A DNA stretch of 7,861 nt from Ignavibacteriales bacterium (GCA_027080245.1 JALWSN010000564.1:1-7861); one strand, 5' to 3'. Shown: positions 1-6,362, numbered from the stretch's first letter. Numbers and translations: made by a program. Notes: a model not told the origin generated them from the sequence alone.

Positions 1-375
1 TGCATCCTCCTGTTTGCCCGCTTGCGAGCCTTTGTTAAAATATTTGACGCCCTTATTAAAATTCTGCGCCCAATGGTAAAGTTTAAGCTTACTAATTTGA
101 TCGGCAAACTTATTACTTACTTTTAAAGACTGTTCAAAGTTCTTAACCATTTCATCGTATTTGCCTTGATCGCCGTAAATTTTTCCAAGCAAGAAATAAC
201 CTTCGTCGCTCTTAGGATTTTTCTTTATCTCTTTTTTCAAAGCTTCTATAGCTTTAGGAATGTTTTTTTGCTTAATGGCAAGTTTTGCGGTAGTCATTTC
301 AGTCGACTGACATTGGAACGCCAAAATACCAACAGCCATAGCTAATAATGATAAATAGGTTGCTAACCGTTTCAT
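1..375 (-). CDS. TPR protein, likely exported or lipoprotein (C-terminus beyond window)
   Basis: The first 125 residues are visible; the reading frame stays open to the left edge, so the C-terminus is missing. The start is an ATG at 375..373 with AGGAGA (385..380) four bases upstream. Residues 1-22 look like a signal peptide: MKRL, then a hydrophobic run, then Cys22 in the context LAFQC. This is a poor match to the standard lipobox (Gln at -1), so lipoprotein status is possible but unproven. Residues about 28-55 and 57-90 form two helix-turn-helix TPR-like units (AIEALKKEIKKNP; GYFLLGKIYGDQGKYDEM), and a third probably starts near 98. TPR proteins of this kind act as protein-binding scaffolds in the periplasm or envelope. 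No catalytic motif is visible and the partner is unknown. It is separated from the tRNA gene by about 160 bp and probably has its own promoter. Confidence 0.8.
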   Translation of the reverse strand, partial: MKRLATYLSLLAMAVGILAFQCQSTEMTTAKLAIKQKNIPKAIEALKKEIKKNPKSDEGYFLLGKIYGDQGKYDEMVKNFEQSLKVSNKFADQISKLKLYHWAQNFNKGVKYFNKGSQAGKQEDA

Positions 376-393
376 ACATTCTCCTATGTTTTT

Positions 394-418
394 AAAATAA
401 ATTAATTGAATTTATTTT
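394..418. repeat. AT-only inverted repeat in the leader of the TPR gene
   Basis: AAAATAAATT (394..403) and AATTTATTTT (409..418) form a perfect 10-bp inverted repeat around a 5-base loop. It lies just upstream of the Shine-Dalgarno site of the TPR gene. It could be an operator or a weak mRNA hairpin. In DNA this AT-rich such palindromes also arise by chance. Confidence 0.4.
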
Positions 419-421
419 TTA

Positions 422-451
422 AAAATAATCATTTATTATTTGTAGTGTCAA
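422..451 (-). promoter_or_regulatory. Candidate sigma-70-type promoter of the TPR gene
   Basis: On the minus strand a perfect TTGACA (451..446) is followed after 18 bases by TATTTT (427..422), a 4/6 match to a -10 box. Transcription would start near 415 and give a leader of about 40 bases. The -35 match is good, the -10 is weak, and the region is so AT-rich that chance -10 matches are common. Confidence 0.35.
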
Positions 452-536
452 GGATATTAAGACATTTATTTGAATCCTAATCCGATTTTAAACAGGTAAA
501 CAGTGAGGTTAGGAACTTACAGAAGGAGTAAACTTG

Positions 537-607
537 CTGCCCCGCCAGGATTCGAACCCGGACATACAGATCCAGAGTCTGCTGTGCTACCATTACACCA
601 CGGGGCA
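537..607 (-). tRNA. tRNA-Gln (anticodon CTG)
   Basis: The minus strand folds into a complete 71-base cloverleaf. The acceptor stem TGCCCCG/CGGGGCA has 7 pairs and begins with the weak U1-A72 pair typical of glutamine tRNAs. The D arm contains GTG...CAC with the GG pair in the loop. The anticodon stem GCAGA/TCTGT encloses the loop CTCTGGA, which places CTG at 575..573. The T arm CCGGG-TTCGAAT-CCTGG is standard. The discriminator base is G (537). The 3' CCA is not encoded, because the sequence continues CAA, so it must be added after transcription. It decodes CAG codons. No convincing terminator hairpin follows it. Confidence 0.95.
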
Positions 608-622
608 AATTTTAAACATGCA

Positions 623-651
623 AAAATAATTAACCAAGCGCCTAAAATCAA
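623..651 (-). promoter_or_regulatory. Candidate promoter of tRNA-Gln
   Basis: On the minus strand TTGATT (651..646), a 17-base spacer and TATTTT (628..623) are followed by 15 bases before the mature tRNA 5' end. The geometry would place the transcription start about 8 bases upstream of the tRNA. Each hexamer matches the sigma-70 consensus at 4 of 6 positions, so this is only suggestive. Confidence 0.3.
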
Positions 652-868
652 TAATTAAAATTAACACTTCTGTTAAAAAGAATTTTTTTCACTGCTGTCC
701 AAAATATTTTTTTGATTACTAAAAAACGCGAAAATTTTTTATTTAGTAGGAGACTTTTCTTCAAATTTCCTCAAACAATCCCTTAAAATTTTTTCGATAC
801 GTCATTTTGTTGTTCAAAACAATCGGAAAAATTTTTGCTGTTCAATTTGAATAGATGAATTCAAAGAT

Positions 869-1075
869 TTGGAATCAGCGCTCTTTAAATCAATGCAATC
901 TCAGTCAGGGTTCTCCCCCACCCCATCCCAATAACATTTGTGCAAATATTGAATTACGTAGGCCCTTCCCTCCGGAAGGGGAAGGGTTTGGGATGGAGTG
1001 CTTGGTTGCAAATAGAATTTCTTAGAAAGAGTTTTTGTCCAAAATGCATTCTAATTCAATTTATTTTGGACAAAT
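869..1075. repeat. Palindromic intergenic repeat, copy A
   Basis: This is the best-preserved of three related copies in the window; the others are near 3341 and 3849. It has nested palindromes. An outer pair CACCCCATCCCA / TGGGATGGAGTG (about 919..930 and 989..1000) has one mismatch. An inner perfect 8-bp stem CCCTTCCC/GGGAAGGG (963..970, 979..986) has the 8-base loop TCCGGAAG. A separate perfect 12-bp inverted repeat TTTGTCCAAAAT/ATTTTGGACAAA (1034..1045, 1063..1074) surrounds a 17-base spacer. Shared blocks with the other copies include TATTGAATTACGTA (947..960, identical in copy C) and TTCAATTTATTTTG. No coding capacity is apparent. The structure suggests a small non-autonomous palindromic element, but no mobility gene or target duplication is visible. 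Confidence 0.7.
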
Positions 1076-1155
1076 GTGATTTTTTTGATTAAGAAAAACA
1101 TTTCTCATTCAAATCGTTTAAAATTCCCGAAGTTAGCGCCCGTTCAATCAATTCA

Positions 1156-2988
1156 TTATTGAATCTTTTCTTCTACAAAAGAAATCACTTCATCAAGAGC
1201 GCTCTTGGCTTCTCGCTTTAGATTTTCGCATTCATTTTTCATTTCTGCAACAAAATCCGCGTCTTCAATTTCCTTTAAGTTTATCAGGACGTTAAAAACC
1301 CCGCCAACAACGCCTGTGTAAGCGCTTTGCGCTCCAACGCCAACGTCCGTAATTGAATTAGGATTGCCGTATTTAGCCACTGTTGAAGCAATTTTCAAGG
1401 CTTCCAAACTTAATTTTGCTGTGTTCAATGGAATTCGAACGGCTTTTTTGAGTCCCTCCTGCATTGTCTGGTTTCGCAATTTTTTTTGCTCTTCGGTTTT
1501 TCTCGGTAATCTTCTCGCTTCCATGTAATCGTTAAAAGCTTGCGTGTCTTCATCCACAGCTTTTAACAACTTATCTTTAATTTGCTGGCATTTCTCTGCT
1601 GCGTCGTTCAAAATTTCGTCAACCTTTTCGCTGCCTCGTTTGTTAGCCGTTAAATTGCCAACCATCGACGAAAGCGCGGCGCCAAGCGCGCCAGAAAGCG
1701 CCGCAATTGAACCGCCACCGGGCGCGGGGGATTCCCTTGAAACTTCGTCGGTAAAAGAATTTACTTTTAGCTCAACCAAGTCTTCGGCTTTGTTTTGGGG
1801 CAGTCCTAAAACCCTTTCCTCAATTTTGAAATCAGTGACGTCGTTTAATCCAAGTGATTGAACAGCCGTGTTTAGAATATCCCTTACGGGCACTCCGACC
1901 GAACGCCCCTGTTTACGTAAATAATACTTCCCCGTTTCCAGCAACGCCGGGTAAGGAACCATCCCCACAATTTCGCTTCCCGTTACCACTATTCCTCTTT
2001 CAGCTGCGAGTTTTCTTGCGGCTTCCAAAACATGATGCATTGAAGTTACTTTGTAATCGGTAAGATTAATTGAAATTTGCGCTCTGTCGTAATTGGGGAC
2101 CATCCACCCAATTGCCTTGCAATGTTTGAACATACCAGGCTTTTTAACGCTTTGATTCTCCGGATTTTGTGGATCAATCCCATTAAGCCTTAACAATTCA
2201 ACCAAATCGTAGTCATGCTCTTTGCGGCAATGCTCCACCGTATCTTCAATGCCAGCGCCCACAAAATCGCAGCTACCGCAAGGGTATTCTCCTTTCCGAT
2301 ATTTTAAAATTGTTCTCCCCTTGTAATAAAAGGGCTTAACGTTGCCTCTGCGCGCCGAACGCCCTTTTTCCCTTAGCTCGAACGCTATGTCGGTCGCGTG
2401 TAGGACTTCGCGCGTGTTTAAATTAATATTGTAAGCAATTAAAAATTCGCGCACACCAATTACAGTAGCTCCTGTTTTGGCGTTGAATTCTGAAGGACCG
2501 AAATCGGGCTTCCAATTGGGGTTCTTCAGCTTTGCCTCCAACCCTTCGTACTCTCCTTGCCTGATAATAGCAAGGTTGCGACGTTCTGGTTTACGGGCGG
2601 ACTTCTCGTAAAGGTAAACGGGTATTCCTAGTTCCGTGCCTACCCGCTGTGCAACTCGCTCGGAAAGCTTAATGCATTCTTCCGTTGTTACATTACTAAC
2701 CGGCACAAATGGACAAACATCGGTAGCGCCCATTCTTGGATGACTACCATGGTGTTTGCTCATGTCAATTAACTCCGCGGCTTTTTTAATTGCTCTGAAC
2801 GCTGCTTCTTCCACGCCCTTCATGTCTCCAATAAACGTAACAACAGTTCGATTCATATCGTAACCGGGATCAACATCAAGGAGTTTAACTCCTTCCACTT
2901 TTTCTATTTCATCGGTAATTTGCTTAATTACGTTTTTATTTCTTCCCTCCGAAAAATTCGGCACACATTCAATTAGTTCTCCAGCCAT
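1156..2988 (-). CDS. ftcD: Bifunctional formimidoyltransferase-cyclodeaminase with a C2H2-type insertion
   Basis: A 610-residue cytosolic enzyme of histidine degradation. It moves the formimino group from N-formimino-L-glutamate to tetrahydrofolate, then deaminates 5-formimino-THF to 5,10-methenyl-THF and ammonia. Residues 1-180 are the N-terminal formimidoyltransferase subdomain, starting LIECVPNFSEGRN and containing GSHPRMGATDVCPF; His83 matches the catalytic His82 of the pig enzyme as I recall it. Residues ~290-370 are its C-terminal subdomain (KAIGWMVPNYDRAQISINLT). Residues ~405-610 are the helical cyclodeaminase, with SPAPGGGSIAALSGALGAAL at 420-439. The protein is about 70 residues longer than the 541-residue mammalian enzyme. 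Most of the excess is an insertion at about 213-285 holding C-X2-C-X12-H-X4-H (Cys237, Cys240, His253, His258). The start ATG is supported by AAGGAG (3000..2995) six bases upstream. No other histidine-degradation gene is visible nearby; the gene stands alone between repeat-rich spacers. Confidence 0.95.
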   Translation of the reverse strand: MAGELIECVPNFSEGRNKNVIKQITDEIEKVEGVKLLDVDPGYDMNRTVVTFIGDMKGVEEAAFRAIKKAAELIDMSKHHGSHPRMGATDVCPFVPVSNVTTEECIKLSERVAQRVGTELGIPVYLYEKSARKPERRNLAIIRQGEYEGLEAKLKNPNWKPDFGPSEFNAKTGATVIGVREFLIAYNINLNTREVLHATDIAFELREKGRSARRGNVKPFYYKGRTILKYRKGEYPCGSCDFVGAGIEDTVEHCRKEHDYDLVELLRLNGIDPQNPENQSVKKPGMFKHCKAIGWMVPNYDRAQISINLTDYKVTSMHHVLEAARKLAAERGIVVTGSEIVGMVPYPALLETGKYYLRKQGRSVGVPVRDILNTAVQSLGLNDVTDFKIEERVLGLPQNKAEDLVELKVNSFTDEVSRESPAPGGGSIAALSGALGAALSSMVGNLTANKRGSEKVDEILNDAAEKCQQIKDKLLKAVDEDTQAFNDYMEARRLPRKTEEQKKLRNQTMQEGLKKAVRIPLNTAKLSLEALKIASTVAKYGNPNSITDVGVGAQSAYTGVVGGVFNVLINLKEIEDADFVAEMKNECENLKREAKSALDEVISFVEEKIQ

Positions 2989-3142
2989 TAAATTCTCCTT
3001 TTGTTAGCAATTATTCGTTCTTTAATTAGCCTCGAAAATAAAACAGTTAAATTTCTTTTGCAAAGAAGATTAAGTTTAAATTATTGAATGAAGGTTCAAA
3101 AACACATCTGCAAAAAATTTTTTTAATTAAGAAAAAACTTGG

Positions 3143-3270
3143 AAGTCTTAAGTAATAAGTCTTAAGTCGTAAGTAATCTGTGTGAATCTGTGGTTTACTT
3201 TTTTACCACAGATTACCGCGGATTATTTCACAGATTAGCACAGATGTTTAAAAATGAATTAAAGGGTCAT
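3143..3270. repeat. 'CACAGATT' palindrome module, copy 1
   Basis: It begins with the iterated unit AAGTCTTAAGT (AAGTCTTAAGTAATAAGTCT...) and continues into a perfect 10-bp inverted repeat AATCTGTGGT (3185..3194) / ACCACAGATT (3205..3214) with the loop TTACTTTTTT. Further imperfect CAGATTA units follow to about 3245. It is nearly identical to the module at 3662-3777, 519 bp away; indels of about a dozen bases in total distinguish the two. I recall similar CACAGATT-type palindromic spacers in Bacteroidota-like genomes, but cannot verify that here. Confidence 0.75.
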
Positions 3271-3340
3271 TTTTTTACAGCAAACCAATGAGCTTTGATT
3301 ATTTTTTGTTGAAGGATTTGGAGTAAATTAGTTCCTAACC

Positions 3341-3536
3341 TTGAAATCAACGCCCGTTAAATTATTACAATTTCAATAGGAGTTTTTCCCCACTCCATTA
3401 ACATTGGTGAAATCATTTGATTGCGTTAGTTCCTTCCCTCAGCTGTGACGGGGTTTGGGTTGAGTGGGTGATTGAGCATCAAAGCGCTTCTGATAAAAAC
3501 ACATTACCATTCAATTTGTTTTGGACAGATGTGTTT
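3341..3536. repeat. Palindromic intergenic repeat, copy B
   Basis: A diverged relative of the element at 869-1075. Matching blocks in the same order are TTGAAATCAACGCCCGTTAAAT, seen as a similar block in copy A near 869-889, then TTTTTCCCCACTCCAT, TTAACATTGGTGAAAT, CCTTCCCT, GGGTTTGGGTTGAGTGGG and ATTCAATTTGTTTTGGACA. The outer stem is CCCACTC/GAGTGGG (3389..3395, 3462..3468). The right-hand inverted repeat has shifted to AAACACAT/ATGTGTTT (3497..3504, 3529..3536). Structure is kept while bases differ, though the sample is too small to show compensatory change. Confidence 0.65.
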
Positions 3537-3548
3537 GCTTTTCAAAGA

Positions 3549-3654
3549 ACTCTACCCCCAAACCCCCTTCTCTTACAAAGAGAAGGGGGCTTTTAAATTG
3601 TTTCCCAGCTTGAAGTTCTCCCTCCTCTTTTCAAGAGGAGGGCCGGGGTGGAGT
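3549..3654. repeat. Three-stem hairpin block
   Basis: Two strong hairpins sit inside an outer stem. Hairpin 1 is CCCCCTTCTCTT/AAGAGAAGGGGG (3563..3574, 3578..3589), a perfect 12 bp with a 3-base loop, followed by CTTTT on the plus strand. Hairpin 2 is CCCTCCTCTT/AAGAGGAGGG (3620..3629, 3633..3642), a perfect 10 bp with a 3-base loop. The outer arms ACTCTACCCC (3549..3558) and GGGGTGGAGT (3645..3654) pair with a single G-T wobble. As RNA or extruded DNA it would form a three-way junction. Hairpin 1 could also act as a plus-strand terminator, but no plus-strand gene precedes it. It lies exactly between repeat copy B and the second CACAGATT module. Confidence 0.7.
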
Positions 3655-3661
3655 TGGTGGA

Positions 3662-3777
3662 AAGTCTTAAGGAATAAGTCTTAAGTCGTAAGTAATCTGT
3701 GTCTAATCTGTGTGAATCTGTGGTTTACTTTTTTACCACAGATTATTACAGATGTCTAAAACAAATTAAAAAGTCAT
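3662..3777. repeat. 'CACAGATT' palindrome module, copy 2
   Basis: Second copy of the module at 3143-3270, in the same orientation. It starts AAGTCTTAAGGAATAAGTCT, carries one extra AATCTGTGT unit, keeps the perfect inverted repeat AATCTGTGGT (3715..3724) / ACCACAGATT (3735..3744) with an identical 10-base loop, and lacks part of the right-hand CAGATTA series. The sequence just after both copies is also similar (AAATTAAA..GTCAT, then CAGC.AACCA), so the duplication includes the neighbouring palindromic repeat. Confidence 0.75.
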
Positions 3778-3848
3778 CCTTTGCAGCTAACCAGCGACTA
3801 TTAAAAAAATTTTTAAGGAAGTATTTAAAATAAATCAGTTCTAAATCT

Positions 3849-4045
3849 TTAAATCTGCTCAATTTAAATTACTCCAATTAAATCGGGGTTCTTCTCCACC
3901 CCATCCTTTAACATAGGTGGAAGTATTGAATTACGTAAGTCCCTTAGGGTGTTTGAGTTGAGGCGGTTTAAATATTTGGAAAGGAACTTTAATCCAAAAT
4001 ACGGTGCGCTTCAATTTATTTTGAACAGCGGTTCAAAAAACATTT
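3849..4045. repeat. Palindromic intergenic repeat, copy C (eroded)
   Basis: A third relative of the 869-1075 element. It keeps TTCTCCACCCCATCC, TTAACATAGGTGGAA, the exact block TATTGAATTACGTA (3924..3937), and CAATTTATTTTGAACA. The central G/C stem is reduced to CCCTTAGGG and the outer right arm is degraded, so it no longer folds as well as copy A. Confidence 0.6.
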
Positions 4046-4126
4046 TTTCAAACAGCGCTGGCTCATTCATTCCACTAAGAAAAGTTGTTTTGAAAGAAAA
4101 AACTTCCAGCCGCCAAAATAGTTCAC

Positions 4127-4153
4127 AAAAAAGCCCGGGTTTAACCCGGGCTT
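4127..4153 (-). terminator. Intrinsic terminator of the hydrolase-ABC operon
   Basis: On the minus strand a perfect 10-bp stem AAGCCCGGGT/ACCCGGGCTT with a 3-base loop is followed by a run of six T's (plus-strand A's at 4127-4132). It begins 15 bases after the permease stop codon, the expected place for the end of the transcript. Confidence 0.9.
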
Positions 4154-4168
4154 AATTACTACGAAAAA

Positions 4169-5437
4169 TCAATACTTGTATTTAACCCATTTAATTACTT
4201 CGGTAAGCTTAGGCTTTTTACCTGTGCGTAGAATTCCAACCCTGTAGATTTTACCGGCAAAGGGAAATACAAGAAAAATAGTAAGAACATTTAAAATAAG
4301 CGCCGTCGCTATTTTCCAAGTTTGAACGTCCACGAGTGTCATCTTAACGGGCATCACAATTACGGAAGCAAAAGGAACTATCGAACTTACGTCCGCAATA
4401 GCGTTGTTGGGATTTTGCATCATCATAAGCGCAATGAAAAATGGGATAATAATTAGCATCATTATTGGCCAAATACCCTGCTGCGCGTCCTGAACATTAT
4501 CGTAAACGGCTCCCAAAGCGGCAAACAATCCAAGGAATAAAACCAACCCAACGAAATAATTGAGCAAGAAATAACCAATCTGTCCCAGCGTAATGCTTAA
4601 TGTAATTTCTTTAGGAAGAGTAAACCAGGTAGTGGAAACTAGAAGAATAATAGGGGAAATCCAAATTGCCATTTGAGCAAGCCCAATAATAGCCGAACCG
4701 ATTATTTTGCCAGCCATCAATTCCCTGCTGTTCACCGAAGAAAGAATTACTTCCACAATCCTGCTTGTTTTTTCTTCCATTACGGATTGCATTGTTAATT
4801 GGCCTATCATCAACAAACTAATGTAAAGTAAAAAAGTAAAAACATAGGCAAGCGCTAGGTTGCCGTAACCTTCTTCGGCAATGCCTTTGCTTTCGGAAAC
4901 CTTAAATGTTTTGAAGCTTACTCTTTCGCGCGCAAATTTAACGTCTTCGGGAGCAATGTGTTTGTCGCTAAAGTAAACATCCACAAGAACCATGTTTAAA
5001 GCCCGCGATAGCTGCTCCTGAATTTTAAGATTCTTTGCGGACTTTGAAAAGTATTGTACTTGCTTGTTTTTAAGCGCGCTCGCCGGCACGAATACTATCC
5101 CTGTTAGCTTATTCTTGTGTAAAAGATTTTTTCTTTCGCTAACAAACTCTTTTACTTTAGCCGAATCCACCAACTTGAAAGAAAAGTTGTATTTATTGGA
5201 CCTCAGCTTTCTATTATTAGGCAAGCCTTTTTCTAATTTACTAAGCAGCTCCCCTGAATTTGAGATTACCAGAATATTCTTGGTTTCGTTTTTGTCCAAA
5301 CCAAACAAAGCCGCCTGCACTCCCAAAATCACGAACATTATTAAAGGAAAGGCGAGAGTTGTGTAAATAAATTTTTTGGACATTAACCGTTCTTTTATTT
5401 CGCGTTTAATTATCGCCAGTACTTTGTTGTTTATCAT
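4169..5437 (-). CDS. ABC-2 type transporter permease (NatB-like)
   Basis: A 422-residue inner-membrane subunit of an ABC exporter. The N-terminus is cytoplasmic and basic (KREIKERLMSKKF); transmembrane helix 1 spans about 25-47. A soluble domain of about 145 residues (48-190) is probably extracytoplasmic. Five more hydrophobic helices lie near 192-212, 242-268, 285-312, 323-340 and 372-394. MEEKTSRIVEVILSSV (220-235) is the hallmark cytoplasmic coupling motif of the NatB/ABC-2 family. The start ATG overlaps the stop of the ATPase gene as ATGA and has AGGAGG (5447..5442) four bases upstream, so the two proteins are translationally coupled and surely partners. Family members export sodium ions, drugs or other small molecules; the substrate cannot be read from the sequence. 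A terminator follows directly. Confidence 0.92.
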   Translation of the reverse strand: MINNKVLAIIKREIKERLMSKKFIYTTLAFPLIMFVILGVQAALFGLDKNETKNILVISNSGELLSKLEKGLPNNRKLRSNKYNFSFKLVDSAKVKEFVSERKNLLHKNKLTGIVFVPASALKNKQVQYFSKSAKNLKIQEQLSRALNMVLVDVYFSDKHIAPEDVKFARERVSFKTFKVSESKGIAEEGYGNLALAYVFTFLLYISLLMIGQLTMQSVMEEKTSRIVEVILSSVNSRELMAGKIIGSAIIGLAQMAIWISPIILLVSTTWFTLPKEITLSITLGQIGYFLLNYFVGLVLFLGLFAALGAVYDNVQDAQQGIWPIMMLIIIPFFIALMMMQNPNNAIADVSSIVPFASVIVMPVKMTLVDVQTWKIATALILNVLTIFLVFPFAGKIYRVGILRTGKKPKLTEVIKWVKYKY

Positions 5438-6351
5438 GCCGCCTCCTCTGTTTTGTCGTCCTCTGCCAATTCAACGAATATTTCCTGTAAGGAAATTTCG
5501 TTCGCATTAAATTGTGTAACAGTAACGTTGTTTTCCACTAATAATTTCAATAGCTTCTGAGTATCTCTCCGCTCCTTAACCCTTATTCCTGTAGTGTTTC
5601 CAAAATCCGTAATCTTCTCTACAAAAGGCTGATTGCGTAAGAAAGAGATATCCCCGTCAAATGTAATGGAAACATTACGTTGAGAGTATTTTGATTTTAT
5701 TTCTGCAAGCGAACCTTTAAGAATTATTTTACCGTGGTCAATCATTGCAAGATGATCAACCATCTTTTCCGCGTAGTCCATTAAGTGAGTCGAAAAAATA
5801 ATTACTTTTCCCTCTTCTTTCTTTTCTAAAATTATTTGTCTCAATAAGTCAATGTTAATGGGGTCCAAGCCTGAGAAGGGCTCGTCCAAGATAATAAAGT
5901 CGGGATCGTGCAGAATAGTGGCAATAAATTGAATTTTCTGCTGGTTTCCTTTCGACAAATCTTCGATTTTTGAATTCCGCCTGTCGTAAAGATTAAATTT
6001 ACGCAAATAGTCCAAAGCCCTTGATTGTACTGCTTTTCCTGACTTGCCCTTCACTTCGGCAAAGAATAACAAAGTGTCCATTACCGTCATCTTCTTGTAA
6101 AGCCCTCGTTCTTCTGGTAAGTACCCCACGGAATCTCTGAACGTATTGTCGATTTCTTTTCCGCGGAATAGAATTTTCCCAGAATCGGGGAGGTAAATAC
6201 TTAAAATTAATCTCAGCGTCGTGGTTTTACCCGCGCCATTGCGGCCTATTAGCCCGAAGATCGAGCCTTCTGGCACTTCGAAATTAGCCTCGTCAACGGC
6301 TTTTACGCTTCCGAAAGTTTTGCTTAAATTGCTGACTTCTAAGGCATTCAT
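5434..6351 (-). CDS. ABC transporter ATP-binding protein (NatA-like)
   Basis: A 305-residue cytoplasmic ATPase that powers the adjoining permease. Visible motifs: Walker A GRNGAGKT (36-43); the Q-loop region GYLPEERGLYKKM, with Glu in place of the usual Gln, as is common in this subfamily; signature LSKGNQQ (132-138) instead of LSGGQ; Walker B FIILDEP (152-158) with the D-loop SGLD; and H-loop His189 in STHLMD. Residues from about 220 form the C-terminal accessory domain seen in many NatA-like ATPases. A GTG at 6357 would lengthen the protein by two residues, but GGAG (6360..6357) overlaps that codon. The same GGAG sits five bases before the ATG at 6351, so I use the ATG. The stop overlaps the permease start by four bases. 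The serine hydrolase gene ends 56 bp upstream on the same strand. Confidence 0.93.
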   Translation of the reverse strand: MNALEVSNLSKTFGSVKAVDEANFEVPEGSIFGLIGRNGAGKTTTLRLILSIYLPDSGKILFRGKEIDNTFRDSVGYLPEERGLYKKMTVMDTLLFFAEVKGKSGKAVQSRALDYLRKFNLYDRRNSKIEDLSKGNQQKIQFIATILHDPDFIILDEPFSGLDPINIDLLRQIILEKKEEGKVIIFSTHLMDYAEKMVDHLAMIDHGKIILKGSLAEIKSKYSQRNVSITFDGDISFLRNQPFVEKITDFGNTTGIRVKERRDTQKLLKLLVENNVTVTQFNANEISLQEIFVELAEDDKTEEAA

Positions 6352-6356
6352 AATCA

Positions 6357-6360
6357 CTCC
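6357..6360 (-). promoter_or_regulatory. Ribosome binding site that fixes the ATPase start
   Basis: GGAG on the minus strand shares its last G with the in-frame GTG at 6357 and lies five bases before the ATG at 6351. Only the ATG has a workable spacing. Confidence 0.7.
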
Positions 6361-6362
6361 GT

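Larger units (their letters stand above)
608..1155. other. Non-coding spacer between tRNA-Gln and the FTCD gene
   Basis: I see no plausible gene on either strand in these 548 bases. The right-hand part of the stretch (608-868) is AT-rich with homopolymer runs; apart from the candidate tRNA promoter I see nothing in it. From about 869 it contains a ~200-bp palindromic repeat, described separately. Positions 1081-1155, just past the FTCD stop codon in the direction of transcription, show no strong terminator hairpin. Confidence 0.8.
2989..4168. other. 1.2-kb non-coding repeat island between FTCD and the ABC operon
   Basis: No believable gene is present on either strand; the open frames here are short, AT-biased and run through palindromes. 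Read in plus coordinates it holds: the FTCD leader and a short stretch (about 3078-3140) resembling the tails of the palindromic repeats (shared AAGAAAAAACTT); the first 'CACAGATT' module (3143-3270); palindromic repeat copy B (3341-3536); a multi-hairpin block (3549-3654); the second 'CACAGATT' module (3662-3777); palindromic repeat copy C (3849-4045); and the intrinsic terminator of the ABC operon (4127-4153). Confidence 0.85.

Noticed and set aside
608..622. TTGGTT-17-TAAAAT as the tRNA promoter
   Set aside because: The -10 box would end one base before the mature tRNA, placing the transcription start inside the tRNA.
1544..2063. Plus-strand open frames of 105 and 69 codons
   Set aside because: They are antisense shadows of the FTCD gene, with no family resemblance and no ribosome binding context.
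3472..3684. Plus-strand open frame of 70 codons across the hairpin block
   Set aside because: It runs through palindromic repeats and hairpin stems; its protein reflects the repeat bases and resembles no family I know.
3139..3780. A possible CRISPR array from the recurring CACAGATTA and AAGTCTTAAG units
   Set aside because: Units are short, irregularly spaced and adjacent to each other without uniform spacers, and no cas gene is present.
3949..4155. Plus-strand open frame of 68 codons
   Set aside because: It starts inside repeat copy C and ends inside the operon terminator, so it is best explained as non-coding.
5064..5366. Plus-strand open frame of 100 codons
   Set aside because: Antisense to the permease soluble domain; the minus-strand gene has clear family motifs and translational coupling.
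5434..6351. ATPase with altered Q-loop (Glu) and signature (LSKGN) as a degenerate or inactive subunit
   Set aside because: Both variants are usual in this NatA-like subfamily, and Walker A, Walker B and the H-loop are intact.
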